Source of the DNA: Sialis fuliginosa
Taxonomy: Eukaryota; Arthropoda; Insecta; Megaloptera; Sialidae
Reading direction: 5' to 3'
NCBI GenBank assembly: GCA_961205875.1
Contig: OY540810.1
Coordinates: 26,908,001 to 26,972,000 of the forward strand
Length of the DNA stretch: 64,000 nt
Made by a program: the position numbers and the translations under genes. This document shows, piece by piece, positions 1-12,024 of the stretch. The notes beneath the pieces were generated by a model. It was not told the origin of the DNA and did not search any database. It saw nothing but the letters and a program-made list of their open reading frames with translations. Every line of letters starts with the position of its first letter. The first letter of the stretch is position 1.

Positions 1-202
1 ACTATTTAATAAGCACAAAGGATTTTTTAAATATTTCATTTTATTTAACATACTTAACACATTCTTCTTCTTCCTCTTCATAGTTTTTTTGTTTGCTGGA
101 TGTTTTCCTCTTCAAAAATACTCAACAAATTATTCAAGGTTCATAATATCTGTATAAATTGACATGGAAGATACATATATAGATACAACTAATAAATACC
201 TA

Positions 203-561
203 AGGTACTGGCACCCGTCTTGGATAGGACCCCAGTAATGGTTATTTTTAAATTAAATGTACTAAATTAGAAATTTTTGTTGATATTTGATTATTACCAC
301 TAAACTAATTATTAGTATAATTTATTTATTAATTATTATATTATCATAGCAACTGCTTTACATTGTTTCAAATCTGACTATTCTTTCTTTTATATCTTTT
401 GTGTCGTAGTACTTATCATTTTGTAATCATTAGCAAGTGTCCATCACTGCGTGCTCATTACTGGTTTTACTTTATCCATTACCTACTGGAGAAAAGAAGC
501 CCGTCAATCACAAAAACAGTAACCCTTGCTCTTATAGCGGCCATAACTGATGCCAGTACCT
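203..561 (+). repeat. TA-flanked MITE, family E copy 1
   Basis: Terminal inverted repeats are visible: the left end reads AGGTACTGGCACC and the right end is the reverse complement TGCCAGTACCT. TA lies on both sides (201-202 and 562-563), as expected for a Tc1/mariner-type target duplication. Three other copies occur in this window (about 8340-8806, 13979-14540 on the minus strand, 23574-24100), sharing the interior from the GCAACTGCTTTACATT stretch to the CTCTTATAGCGGCCATAACTG stretch. This copy lacks part of the interior present in the 527-562 bp copies, so it is an internal-deletion derivative. It encodes no transposase. Superfamily assignment is inferred from the TA duplication only. Confidence 0.85.
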
Positions 562-563
562 TA

Positions 564-1599
564 TATAAGATTTTAAATCAGTAATATATAATATAAAATA
601 AATAAAATACACGAAAAAAAGTAAGTATACAATTTTATATTTACAACACTGATTTTGAGTTTTATTTTGTGCAAGCTATTAATTTTATCCAACAGAGAAT
701 TTTTAAGTTTTGAAAATTAAGTGTACGGCTTTTAATTATCCTGCGTCCTTAAAATGTAGGCATGCATATAAACGCGCGTAGGTATACATTTTAATTTCAT
801 TAATTTTAAATCAAACAGAGAACATGAAAAATACTACTCTTTTAACTATATTTTATAATTAAAAACTACATACATTAATGTAAATAGTTATTTTTTTTAA
901 ATATAATAAAACGATATGATACTGTATTCACTCAAGGAATCTAAGTAATATAAATCTTATAGTTAAGAACCACAATTTTATTTTTTATTTGATATAAAAT
1001 AATAGTATATAAGAATATATTCTCTACACAATGACAATTTTAATTTTTTGATTAAAGTTTTTCAAATACGAATAAAAAAACTATGAATATTCACTTGTTT
1101 TTATGTTAGTAAAAATCATATGAAATAACAAAAACAAAGTGCAAATTGTAAAAATTAGATACGTTATTCTCTGGCATTTCAATTTTATTGTAAAAAGTAA
1201 ATTTTCAGAATGTCAGCTAAAACACGCGCAAAAGCCAGCATGAAATATAAAAGACGCATTGGAAAGAGCGTCTCAATAGTTATCGGAAAATATACAATTA
1301 CCAGTAGCTGAGAGGGTCAGGACGTACAAGGCACGCCAAAATGCAATGATGGTAGCGACGCCTTCAGTGGTGAAAATCGAAACTACTAACTTACTAACCC
1401 ATGTTTAGTAAACAATTAAATCAGTGATTATACATATATATACGTTTAACAACTAGAGTTTTTAATTTCTTTTATTAAGAAAATAAGTATAATTCTTCAA
1501 AACAATTTCCCATTTTAATTAAACACGTTTTTCAAACTGACAGCTGACCAGATAGGAATAGTTCCTTTTTTCACCACACCGTGGCGTACGATCAAAAAT
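564..1599. other. AT-rich non-coding stretch
   Basis: No gene or repeat with recognisable ends was found. Around 1210-1370 the base composition is more balanced and short open frames rich in Lys and Arg appear on the plus strand, but all are broken by stops and match no family I can name. Confidence 0.4.
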
Positions 1600-1725
1600 A
1601 AATACCAATATTGTATCGGAGCATAATTGAAGCGAGTGTGGATGACTTCATTGTAAATTGTTTAATCATATTTTGTTGGAGCGAGAGCGGTTCGAGAGTG
1701 GATCAATAGTGTAGATCAAACCTAG
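1600..1725. repeat. Degenerate half of a family K MITE
   Basis: The stretch at about 1672-1724 (TTGGAGCGAGAGCGGTTCGA and onward to a GATCAA end) closely resembles the right terminal arm of the two K elements at 11104 and 40839 (TTGGAGTGAGAC..GGATCGACCC). The left boundary is not clear and no flanking duplication is visible, so this is an old, eroded copy. Confidence 0.45.
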
Positions 1726-1985
1726 GTATTGAAAGATGTTATGTGTTGATCGTAGTTACGAGTATATAAATGCTTTCACCGAGTAATTCAAGGGAATGTT
1801 GATCCATCGCCAACTAAGAAATATTTACATCTAAATATATATTATTATTTCTCTAATTGTAAGTAACAACTACTAAACATTATTTCATTAGATATTCATG
1901 TCTACTAGTATTTAACTAGGAATACAACTTGTGATATTATTTATTAAATTATATAGTAAACTATATGCTATATGGACCTATGCCG

Positions 1986-2357
1986 CAGGCCCGGATTTAG
2001 ATATTTGCCGCCCCTAGGCAGTTGCGAAAATTGCCGCCCCCCCCTCGAAACTTCTTCAATGGTGGAATAAGTTTGGTACGAAAAGAAAAAAGAAAAGAGA
2101 AAATAAGATGATTTTCGATACAGAAACTTATCGAATATTCGATATTAGGCCAATATCGAGACTTGTATAAATCGATTCTTTTCTCGATTCGGGCATTTTC
2201 CACTTATAATGTTCGTACGCGTGCCAACGAAATAGACGGGAAATTCAATTCCCACGAATATAACAAGTTCTCAAAGTTTCCGCCAAAATTTGCCGCCCTT
2301 CAATTCTTGCCGCCCTAGGCAACTGCCTACTCTGCCTGCATGGTAAATCCGGGCCTG
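1986..2357. mobile_element. hAT-type non-autonomous element, 372 bp
   Basis: Perfect 14-bp terminal inverted repeats, CAGGCCCGGATTTA at the left and TAAATCCGGGCCTG at the right. The flanks are CCTATGCCG on the left and CCTATGCG on the right, an 8-bp target duplication with one base gained on the left. CAGG ends and an 8-bp duplication are hallmarks of the hAT superfamily. The subterminal regions contain several copies of TTGCCGCCC, a typical clustered subterminal motif. No transposase frame is present, so mobility would depend on an enzyme encoded elsewhere. Confidence 0.9.
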
Positions 2358-2365
2358 CCTATGCG

Positions 2366-2958
2366 TGTAAACGTTTGTTACTTTTTGCGGTTGTTTTCAT
2401 TTCATTCATGAAAATGAAATTAACATAAATATGTATATTGTATATATCCGGTGGATACTTAATATTTAACAACATAATACTCTGGAATTATCAATCACAA
2501 AAACGGTGAAAAGATCTTAATCCAGTAAAATACGCTTTTTCACTTTATATAAAGACACATATATTAACTAATGAATTTAGATATATGTACATATTTCTAG
2601 TTTCGAACTTTTATATGTATATAATGCAAGCAAAAAGGCTTAAAAATGGGTGTGATTGTGTCGGAATGCACAGTCAAGGGAATGACGTGAATACATCCCA
2701 ATGGGGTTAAAATAAAACTTAAACTAGTATTGTATTGTATTGTTATTTCTCATGATTTGTACGAACATAAACACAATTTTGTTTTTACAAACAAAATTGT
2801 GGAAATATGAAATTTACTTTTTATTTTTTAATTCAATTTAAAAAACTGTAATCCAAAAATTAAAAACGGTACTGCGTAGAGAATATATTCTAATATATTT
2901 TTTAATTCAATTAATTAATATTTACAAACAAAATAGTGAAATAAAATACTACTTTTAG
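2366..2958. other. AT-rich non-coding stretch
   Basis: No coding potential, RNA gene or bounded repeat was recognised. Confidence 0.5.
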
Positions 2959-3297
2959 CCCCCTGCAGGCGCCATTTTTGATTTAGAAAAAAAAATAGAA
3001 AAAAATAAGAAAAAGGGTCAAATTCCGCTGGTTTGGCTGATTTGGTTATACATTCAAACGTGTCACATGCCTTAGTATAAAAAAAAAAAATTTACCTCGC
3101 TTTAGCTCCTTAACGTCCCTCCTGAATATTTATTTTTTCAACAAATCTTTTACTAAAGGGCGTCATTTTACATGTTCAGTAAAAATTTCAAGTTTCTAGC
3201 TTGTATAGTTAACAAGATATTTTGTTTTGGCTGAAAAGGACGGACGGACGACAAAGTGAGATTAATAGGGTTTCGTCGGAACCCTAAAAAATAATGT
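2959..3297 (+). repeat. Retroelement 3'-tail-like repeat, family L copy 1
   Basis: It starts near GGCGCCATTTTTGATTTAG and ends at GGTTTCGTCGGAACCCTAAAAA. Before the end is a short GACG tandem (3239-3251) and then ACAAAGTGAGATTAATAGGG. The same series of blocks is found at about 15275-15490 and 50639-51020, all on the plus strand. Blocks ending in ACGGACGGACAACAAAGTG..GGAACCCTAAAAA are typical of 3' regions of non-LTR elements or SINEs derived from them in insects. No reverse transcriptase frame is present here. Confidence 0.65.
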
Positions 3298-4000
3298 ATG
3301 GTACATAAAAACGCATTCAATGAACTTTGTACAAAAAACGGATAAAGGATATTATTATTACATCAAGAAGAGAGAATGGACCTACAATAACTAATGCACT
3401 AATTACAAGTAGACATTTTAACGTACATTAACCTATTTACGTGATAGTTCTCGTGGAGTCCATTGTCTAACTCCTTGTTGAGTGTTATGTGTTTACTTGA
3501 AGAGTTAACGAGGTGAATAGAACACTAACGTTATACTGATGTCAAGTTAGTACCATATTTTATAACATTAACTATGCTATTTTCCGTCTAGCAAGATGTC
3601 TAGAATATGTGTAAGATAAATTAGTACACTACATATTGATATGTATATTTTTATAATAATAATTCCAACAATACGTACCTTTGCCGACATGGAATATACC
3701 GTCAAAATATGAATTGCAGAATTTCATACTATAGAACGTACCGACACGTACCATTTAGGCTACGACCGCACGAGCGTTGGAAGTAGGTACGCACATTTTA
3801 GACGTACATCATAGAATAGGTGTATATTACTATTTATAATAATGGACACACGTGAGTCGCCCATAACGCGCGTTCGGCGCACATTGATTCTGTTCGACTT
3901 ATTTTATGTGAAACGTACGTTGTAGCATTATATTGTTTGAAAACAAAAGTTTCAATGATATTTTAAATCATGCAAAAAAGTATGCAATTTTGATATGATA
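3298..4000. other. Non-coding stretch with a CpG-containing patch
   Basis: Mostly AT-rich. Between 3735 and 3900 the sequence has several CpG dinucleotides (for example ACGACCGCACGAGCG and AACGCGCGTTCGGCGC) but no usable reading frame. Nothing else was recognised. Confidence 0.4.
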
Positions 4001-4002
4001 TA

Positions 4003-4540
4003 CTGTGTGTCCCATAGATGTAACAAAAAGTGTAATGAACTTTAAGAATCGAGTCCTGCTTAATGTAAAACAAGTATACCAAAAATTAGTTGATTTGGTC
4101 TTCTTCAGGATGTTTTATAAGCAAAGTTGTAAAAATAACCAAAAATAACCTATACTTTTCAAAATATGAAAAAAATTCACTAAGAAAGTTTTTTTCAGAA
4201 TATAATTTTGTAAGCCCATACCGAATTTCAAAGCATTAAAAAAATAACACTTTCAATAAATTAAGTAGATATTTTATTGAACGTACCATTTATTTTCTTC
4301 AATGCTCTGAAATTCGATATAGGGTTACAAACTTTTTTGGTGATTTTTTTCATATATTTTTTAAATATAGGTAATGTGTTCTTGGTTATTTTTGGAACTT
4401 TACTTGTAGAAAACCAAACCAACTAATTTTTGGAATAAGTTAATTTTACATCAAGCAGAGCTCGATCCCCAAATGTCATCCGAAATTCGATTTTTTTTGT
4501 TCAATACACCTCTTATTATATCTATCCTGAAACACACTGT
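4003..4540. mobile_element. Palindromic foldback MITE, about 538 bp
   Basis: The two halves are imperfect reverse complements along almost their whole length. For example, ACCAAAAATTAGTTGATTTGG in the left half mirrors CCAAACCAACTAATTTTTGG in the right, and CGAATTTCAAAGCATT mirrors AATGCTCTGAAATTCG near the centre. The outermost bases read TACTGTGTGTCCC on the left and AACACACTGTA on the right, so TA borders both ends. Similar starts (TACAGAATGTCCCA, TACAGGATGCCCAG) occur at 33913 and 41337, suggesting a family. A transcript would fold into a long imperfect hairpin. Confidence 0.8.
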
Positions 4541-4572
4541 ATACTTTTTTCCAGATCTATTTTAATAAATAT

Positions 4573-4861
4573 CAGGGCCGGCAAAACAGATAAAATTCGA
4601 GTGTCGACTAAAAAAGTTGAAGAGGTTATTTTTCTTAAATATGGTTTTTGGAACATTAAAAATGATCAATGAATGCAGTTATACAAATAAAGATTCAAAT
4701 TAACTTTTTATTCATAAATCTGACTCAATTATTTTGAAGTACATTAATTAATTCTTACATAAGGCGCAATGCTTTTCCAATTTCTGGTGGGTAATTCGAC
4801 ACACGCCAATTTTTTGAGAGCCTAGTACAACATACCAAAGACTAGACTGATATCGGCCCTG
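4573..4861. mobile_element. hAT-type MITE, 289 bp
   Basis: The left end is CAGGGCCGGCAAAAC and the right end is ATATCGGCCCTG, giving short CAGGGCCG inverted ends. The 8-bp flanks are ATAAATAT (4565-4572) and ATAAATTT (4862-4869), matching at seven of eight positions. No transposase frame is present. It sits only 32 bp right of the foldback element ending at 4540. Confidence 0.8.
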
Positions 4862-4869
4862 ATAAATTT

Positions 4870-6102
4870 AGTAATTGACTCGCCAATAGAAACTAAAGTT
4901 TCAGACATACCACGAATTTTTTTTTATTTTTTTTTTTTTTATTTTTTTTTCATGGCTTTAAATACCACGAATTATTACATACGGTAATAATAAACAAAAC
5001 AGAAAATACATAAAATGAGTTGGGAAATTTATAGATTATAAGTTTAAATGGAATATTAAAGAGATGATGAAAAATATTAATAATGAAACGTGAAAAAAAA
5101 AAAAAAAAATATAAGTATGTACATGTATATCTAAAAAATAGATATTATAAATAAATTCAAATACTATTATTCGTTTAACAATTTATGTATGAAGAGATTT
5201 GAAACTTTTAAAAGTGATTTTTCGTATATTTTTTAAAATTGAAAATATACCAAATAAAAATACTTACAACATCTAATTATTCATACCCATGAAGGTATCA
5301 ATTGATTTTTAATTTAATTATTCCAATTTATTACAAAATACTGACAAGTTAAGCACCTGATTTATATTATTAACCATTAATAACATGGATATTCACTAAT
5401 ACCTACAACGCTCATCATTGCAAATTAGGAATTACATCAACATTTTTTTATATTAATAATTAATACATGAATTCATATTTTTTTGCTCATTTCCAATATT
5501 ACCTATATTAAAGTATGTATTGACAAAATTGTTTTATGATTCCAGACAGCAAAATATAAAATATCTAAAGCCAAGTTTTATAAAATTGTAAGAATAAATT
5601 TTATTCATTAATTTAAATAAATAATATTTATCAATATTTAAATAATTGTATAGTAAATAATATAATATAGGTACATATATAAATTATTGTATTAGCAAAC
5701 ATACCTAAATGACATAATATCATGTTTTATAAGATGTATTATGAAATATGTGTTATAACAATAGTTGCAACAGAACACTTGGAAGAGCAGAAAATAGATA
5801 CGAATGGCATCCTAAATTCTAAAGGCTATTAACCAATCTGTCTAGTTTAACTGCATCAAATGCAGTAAATGATCAAGTCGATAATAACAAAGATAACTCA
5901 AAGAACGCCTTCTTAGCCCTAATTAGGATGAAAATAATTATAATAATTAAATTATTATTCAAAGTTTTGTTATTGTATTTATAATATAAGTAAACCCTCA
6001 GCACCTAAATAATTCAAAACTTGCATAATTTCTTGTCTTCGTAAAAATAAAAATAAATTTTAGATTTTGCAAGTATTAAAATTCTATATTTTTTAGCTGA
6101 CA
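4870..6102. other. AT-rich non-coding stretch
   Basis: Contains T-rich runs at about 4918-4950 and an A-run at 5092-5109. No gene or bounded repeat was recognised. Confidence 0.5.
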
Positions 6103-6104
6103 TA

Positions 6105-6983
6105 CAGAGTGGGGCATTTAAAGTGTTGCAGTTGATTATCTCAGAACCATCGCATATTTGAAAAAAATGTTTCAACCAAAAAATATTTGGTTGTAAGGGG
6201 GTAATCGAATAGTAATATTTATTTACTATTTTAACGTGGCCTTCAAGGATATTTGAAGGTCAACATCATATTTTTAAATAGGAACCTATAGTTTTTATTT
6301 AGTAATCTTATTTTACGTGAAAAATACGAATCTTTCATTGAAAACTTTTTTTTGAACAACCCAAGCTTTCCAAGGTATCTAACAAAATAATTCGAGATTT
6401 TGAATTTTCAAAAAAATTTTACTCAGAAACCATAAACTTTAGAAAAAAAAGTACAAGATACAAAAAATGTTTATTTTGGTCTAATGAAACTTGAAGAATT
6501 ATTCTAGATTTTTTTTAACATTTCGTACTTTTTTTTGTTTTTGCTAAAATAAAATAAATAGAAAAAGTTTTTAAAAGTTTTTAAATTTTTTTAATAATTC
6601 TCCACGCTTTATTAGACCAAAATAAATATTTTGTGTATCCTGTACTTTTTTTCTAAAGTTTGTGGTAAAAAATTCTTGAAAGTTCAAAATCTCGAATTAT
6701 TTTGTTAGATACCTTGGAAAGCTTGGGTTGTTCAAAAATAAGTTTTCAATGAAAGATTCGTGTTTTTTCACGTAGAATAAGATTACTATAAAAACTATAG
6801 GTTCCTATTTAAAAAAAAATGATGTTCACCTTGAAATATCCTTGAAGGCCACGTTAAAATAGCAAATAAATATTACTATTCGATTACCCCCTTACAACCA
6901 AACATTTTTTAGTTGAAACATTTTTTTCAAATATGCGATGGTTCAGAGATAATCAACTGTAACACTTTAAATGCCCCACCCTG
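6105..6983. mobile_element. Long palindromic foldback element, about 879 bp
   Basis: Two arms of roughly 400 bp are near-identical reverse complements: GTGGGGCATTTAAAGTG at the left mirrors CACTTTAAATGCCCCAC at the right, and GGGGGTAATCGAATAGTAAT mirrors ATTACTATTCGATTACCCCC. The arms are separated by a short AT-rich loop at about 6510-6585. The ends are CAGAGTGG and CCACCCTG with TA on both outer sides (6103-6104 and 6984-6985), which fits Tc1/mariner-type insertion. There is no coding frame. The limited divergence between arms suggests either fairly recent insertion or gene conversion within the hairpin. Confidence 0.9.
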
Positions 6984-6985
6984 TA

Positions 6986-7872
6986 TGTACGAATAAAATT
7001 AAGCAAAATATTAGAAAAATCGATAAATATTTAAAACGTTCAATACGTTTATCTCAAAATCTTCTTAACATTTATACAAAAATCAACTGTGTTAAATTTT
7101 TACACCTCACAATAACGGCGTAATTGGGGTAATTAAGTGAAAAACGCCGGTAAGTGAATTAAGAATTTTTTGTATCTAACGAATGTCTGTAAACAAAACT
7201 ACGTACTATGTGTGCAATAACACTAACTATAAAATAATGATAGAAAAGATAAAGTGAAATATAAAATTATATATAGTACCGATATTGCGAGGTGCTACTG
7301 TAAATCTCTTCTATATATTGACTGAACTAGTATTAAGCATTTCAAATACATGTAAAATCTATATAAAATACACATATATAGTATATATGGGTAACAACCA
7401 CAAAATTTTCAACTAAACTTTATGAGAATACTGTACGACATATGTAACAAAAGTTTACTACAATACGGTTAAAACAAAAACACAGAAACAAACACACAAC
7501 AGTTCTTGTTACATCAATTGATACAAAAAATTACAGAATCTAATTTCAAAAAATCGTATGGAGAAAATTCTACTACAGAGAACACTACACAGTACACAGG
7601 TCTCGATTCTCCAAGCGGTTCATTTAAAAAGTGACATAAAACAGAGTATAGAAGGAACGAATGTCTGAGTGAACGTATTTATTTTTATTACATCGAACAT
7701 AACAAAAGTTCATTACAATATTACATTTTGATTAAAAAAGGAAGAACTTTGAAATACATATCATAATATGATCACATTAGTATTTTTTGCTGTCAATAAT
7801 AATATAAAAGATTGAAATATTTATTATTTACAATTATACCGATGTTTTTCTCTATATAACTAAAAGAGATTA
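6986..7872. other. AT-rich non-coding stretch
   Basis: No gene, RNA or bounded repeat was recognised. Confidence 0.5.
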
Positions 7873-7880
7873 TTATTATC

Positions 7881-8190
7881 CAGTGGCGTCACTAGGAAGG
7901 GGAGGGGGGGCAGACATGTTAAAAAATAAAGCCTATTTACCTTATTTTTGGTTATTTAAAGCTTCCAGGAAGTAAAATGTGTAAAAAAATGTTTTGGTCA
8001 TTGGAAGTCTTTAAGGTATGTGATAATCATCCAATTTATTTTAAAAAATGAATATTTTTTCTGTCGTTAAAAATTACAGGGGTGACACCCGTCTAATGTG
8101 TAAAAAATAAAACCTGTTGACTTTTTTGGTGGGGGGGGGGGTTACACTCGATTTCCGCCCCGGGTGTCACCACTCCTAGCGACGCCATTG
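7881..8190. mobile_element. hAT-type MITE, 310 bp, perfect 8-bp duplication
   Basis: The left end CAGTGGCGTCACTAGGA pairs with the right end TCCTAGCGACGCCATTG (15 of 17 bases complementary). Both flanks read TTATTATC (7873-7880 and 8191-8198), a perfect 8-bp target duplication. CAGTGGCGT is a recurrent hAT terminal sequence. G-rich runs follow the left end and an 11-G run lies at 8131-8141. There is no open frame for a transposase. Confidence 0.95.
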
Positions 8191-8339
8191 TTATTATCAT
8201 TATAAAATGTATTTAAATACAGAACATTGCGAAAAAAAAATTGTCAGCTCTGAAGATATGAGAGTAGAACATTTTCGTTATAAATTTTATACCATAATAT
8301 CAGTCAGATGGCAATACTTTACCCAAGATTAAAACGCTG

Positions 8340-8806
8340 ACACTTAACATTAATTACTGAATCATAATCTATAGACACTTAACTGTAAAACAGCTTAATT
8401 TGATGACAATCGGCCTATGAGTATCGAAATGGTGGACATTTACAGTAATTATTAGTGTAAAAATCTATTTATTAATTATTATATTATCACAGCAACTGCT
8501 TTACATTGCACCAAATTTTATGATTCTTTATTTTGCTACTTTTGTGTTGTAGTACTTATCATTTTGTAATCATTAGTAAATATCTATCACTAGATGCCAT
8601 TACTGGTTTTACTTTAACATAAACAAAATAAAAGGTTATAATTAATAAAACTATTTTTGCGGACTTTCTTAATTACATTGGTTTAATAAAGAGCTACTTG
8701 ATTTATTAGAAACATGACTTCACGAGAATAACAAAAAATAAGCACATTAATCCCCAAAAAACAGTATACCTTGCTCTTAAAGCGGCCAAGACTGGTGCCA
8801 GTAACT
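8340..8806 (+). repeat. TA-flanked MITE, family E copy 4, left end eroded
   Basis: The right end AAGACTGGTGCCAGTAACT followed by TA (8807-8808) matches the family E right terminus. The interior block from TTTGATGACAATCGGCC through the GCAACTGCTTTACATT stretch is shared with copies at 13979 and 23574. The left TIR could not be found, so the copy is truncated or diverged there; the left boundary is approximate. Confidence 0.75.
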
Positions 8807-8808
8807 TA

Positions 8809-9337
8809 TTATCGAATTGTTTAGAACTACGGATTAGGAACAAATCTCAACAAAAAACAAAAATGGTATAGCTGGCATAATATAAATTAATGAATGCTCA
8901 TTCGAGACGGGCTCGTGACAAGTTCATTACAATAACTAGAAACAATTAACCTTGAGTACAGTATTACCGTCTTACTGATATTATGGTATAACATTTTTGA
9001 AACATCCTGTAGTATAATTTTATTGCAATTTAATACTTCACTGTCAATGTAATTGATATTATCGCAAGACACATCTAGACAATTTCCGCACTTGTTGTAC
9101 ATAAAAGACCAACACTGTTTACAATTGCAACGTCTAATATAATTGTTTAAATCACAAGAAATATTTCCCGCAAACTGCTATAGATCTACTACCATGTATG
9201 TAGATAATTCAAAAATATTTATATCTCCTTCACAATAAGATACGACATAAGTAAAATAATATCATGTGATTATATAGTTACTAAATTAATAAGCGCAATA
9301 TATTGAAATTGTTAACATGCGTTTTGCAATGTATTTA
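8809..9337. other. AT-rich non-coding stretch
   Basis: Nothing recognised. A 71-codon frame on the minus strand (8887-9102) has several Cys residues (MYNKCGNCLDVSC at its start), but it matches no zinc-binding pattern I know and has no supporting context. Confidence 0.4.
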
Positions 9338-9610
9338 ATTGTTACTCTTAAAAATTCTTTAATATTTGTAAACTGATATTAATGTTCGCAACAAATTATA
9401 AAATGTTACCACGAGTCTAGTCAGAGACAAAAAAAATTAAAAGTTAGTATCTCTATTTAATTTTTTTTTAAACAAATAATACGATATTAAGCAAGTTAAA
9501 AAAAATTGAAGTTAATTTTAAATTTAAAGTAAAGTAAAGTAAAGTTAGGTCCGATTAATTTTTGAGGTTCGTACTGCCCCCCCCCCCCCTCCTCAGTACC
9601 GGCGCCATCG
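9338..9610. mobile_element. Partial hAT-type element, family I
   Basis: Sequence from about 9338 (AAAAATTCTTTAATATTTG, then TAAACTGATATTAA) to the CCGGCGCCAT end near 9609 is homologous to the interior and right end of the element at 12120-12654, including ACAAATTATAAAATGTTACCA and TTTTTGAGGTTCGTAC. A 13-C run (9577-9589) precedes the end. The left terminus and target duplication were not identified, so it is a truncated copy. Confidence 0.7.
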
Positions 9611-11100
9611 GGTAAACTAGTTCTCTGTACAATCTGTTATGATGCTTAAAAGAAGAGCTTAAAAAAATAACGTTAAAAAGAGCAAGAACTGGTACAACAT
9701 ATACAAGACATGGAATCTAGAAAATTCGGATTGACTTTATTTTCCAATCGGCTGATAAAAATAACATTAAACATGTATTATTTAAATTTACAGAATATAT
9801 AAGGAAGTGTAGTGGAAATACAGCTTTACAAATCTTTAGCTGTTTGAAAAACTGTGAAATTACCATTTATAAGGGCGCAGTTGAAGTGTCATGCGTAAAA
9901 TGGTAATACTACGTTACCGTTAAAGACGATTTCTCAAATTGCAGACAAGGTAAGTATCTAAGAAACTTTACCTTTGTACAGATTCTCTTCTAAATCATTA
10001 TCGTTCACAAACTTGTTATATAAAGGATAAACAGTTGTGATGAATTTGTGTTAAGCTTATTATACGTCAAAACAAGAACGCGAAAATACGACTCAGAATA
10101 AATCAATTAATGAACAATTTAAACCTAATAGTTTTAAAGTTTTTTGTTTAATAATTTCTTTAAAAAATGTTATAATAGGTAGAGTAAAGTCGGTATATAT
10201 GGAACACCATTCTTGTTTTAGGTAATAAAACTCTGGTTAATTATTTTAAATCAGTCCTTATCATTTCATCGGACAGAGAATTGAATCTTTTTACGAGATC
10301 AACCAGGCAAAAATAAAATTCTTAAATGAAAACAAAATAAATAAAAATCTAAAACAATTAGCGAATGTAATGCTGCACTTAAGCCATCGTGGTGAGGTAC
10401 GGCTGGACTAGGAAATACCGGATTAGTACATATAAAATTATTTCCGTTAATAAGTTTTTGTAGTCTTATGTAACTAAAAATAAAAGTTACTTCACATTAA
10501 GTAGAAATGTATTATAATGTTAGACAACATCACATCACCCTTGAAGTTAAGCCTTTTCGCTCGAATTACATTCCTGTTTGATGAAAATCCCAACAATAAA
10601 AGGGAACTTCTAACCTTGATTATTTAGAGATAGCTATTTTGAATGCCATGCTGTATAGACACTATTTGAATACCATCCAAGTATTTACGTTGTATTTTTG
10701 TCTACAAAAGGCGTTTAAATATAGTGATTGCTAGTATGCTTCTTGTTTTTTATGCATCTATTAATAAATATCTATGAGTTATTACAACAATAATATGTTT
10801 ATATCAGTTTCGTATAATTTCTGTAATAATCTCTTGTTTTACTTTTTTTTGTTCTGTAAACTGCCAAATAAATACCATAGATACAGTCCATATTCACCCT
10901 TCTTTCGCTAAATAAGCGAGAGGTTACTAAAAATGTCTTCTAGAAAATAATTGATCAGAAAACATGTTCAAGAGGACTAGTAAAAAAAATAAAGCTCTTC
11001 GAGAAAAATATATCTGGTAATTTTATTCAACGTTATAAATGTTATTGGTACTACGAAGAAAAAAGTATTGTCACCCAATAAGATCTGGTTGAGTTCCTGA
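9611..11100. other. AT-rich non-coding stretch
   Basis: No gene, RNA gene or bounded repeat was recognised. Confidence 0.5.
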
Positions 11101-11103
11101 TTA

Positions 11104-11375
11104 AAGGTCGATTCAGACTATCGAGTCGGTCTCGAGCCGGTCTCGCTCCAATCAAATATAAATAAACAATGAAATCATTCACACTATCTATAGGTATTGG
11201 ACATGTCTCGATCCAATCTCGTTTCGATACAGCACAGTACAAAAAATATTTTACTGGAGTGTGATCGAACTTGGCATGGATTATACCGACACCGGCTCGT
11301 TAATGTGAATAAGTATTATAAGATTTGATTGGAGTGAGACTGGTCCGAGACCAGCTCGATAGTATGGATCGACCC
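11104..11375. mobile_element. Family K MITE copy A, PIF/Harbinger-like
   Basis: Long inverted arms: the left arm runs from AAGGTCGATTCAGACTATCG and the right arm ends CGATAGTATGGATCGACCC. Both arms contain GGTCTCG-type repeats and an AATCAAAT motif. TTA flanks both ends (11101-11103 and 11376-11378). A second copy at 40839-41249 has TCA on both sides. A 3-bp duplication with GGG-rich ends is typical of PIF/Harbinger MITEs, so that placement is favoured. No transposase is encoded. An eroded copy may lie at about 1600-1725. Confidence 0.8.
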
Positions 11376-11378
11376 TTA

Positions 11379-12024
11379 GCTACTAATTGAAAGTTATGGA
11401 TTATGGCATTTTTGCACCTAAAGTACTCGTTATTCTCAAAAATATTTATGTTTTATAATAATTTAATCAATCAAATTTACAGTGAAGACTTGTTAAAAAA
11501 GGCAATAATACGTATTACATAATTCTATCTTTGTTTTAAGATATAGAATTTTCCGGCTACACATCTCATGTCGGATCTTAATGACGTCCGTTTCTCTTTG
11601 CCAACTAGTTAGAGTGGGATGAGTAGTATATTACGGGGACAAAATCCTTTAGTATGTTCAAAATATAAACAGCCGTTGAACACTCGCCATATTTAACAAA
11701 GTAAGATCTTAATTGACCATTCGTACTCCGTTAAATTAATCGCCCAATAAAAAATGTATGCGATCATATATTATCGTATATGTTACAAGTATATGTATAA
11801 TAATTATAGTGAAAATATGTAAATACAAATACTAGTCATTAAGTAAAAATATTTGAAGTAAGTACTTTTTTAAATGTACATACTCGGAGTAAAGTACTTT
11901 AAGTTATATTTCAAGTATTTTACTTGAAGTTTTGATAGCTCTGTCGTACACAACATTTTATACTGGGCGAGCGTTTTTAAAGATTTTTTTTTAAACAACA
12001 GGGATTTAACAATATTCTTATGAA
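11379..12024. other. AT-rich non-coding stretch
   Basis: No gene or bounded repeat was recognised. Confidence 0.5.

Noticed and set aside
1210..1390. Possible basic peptide or decayed ORF (SAKTRAKASMKYKRR)
   Set aside because: The frame stops after about 32 codons and continues only by shifting frame. I could not match it to a transposon ORF.
8887..9102. Cys-containing minus-strand frame (MYNKCGNCLDVSC start)
   Set aside because: The Cys spacing does not complete any zinc-finger pattern and the frame sits in AT-rich DNA without splice or promoter signals.
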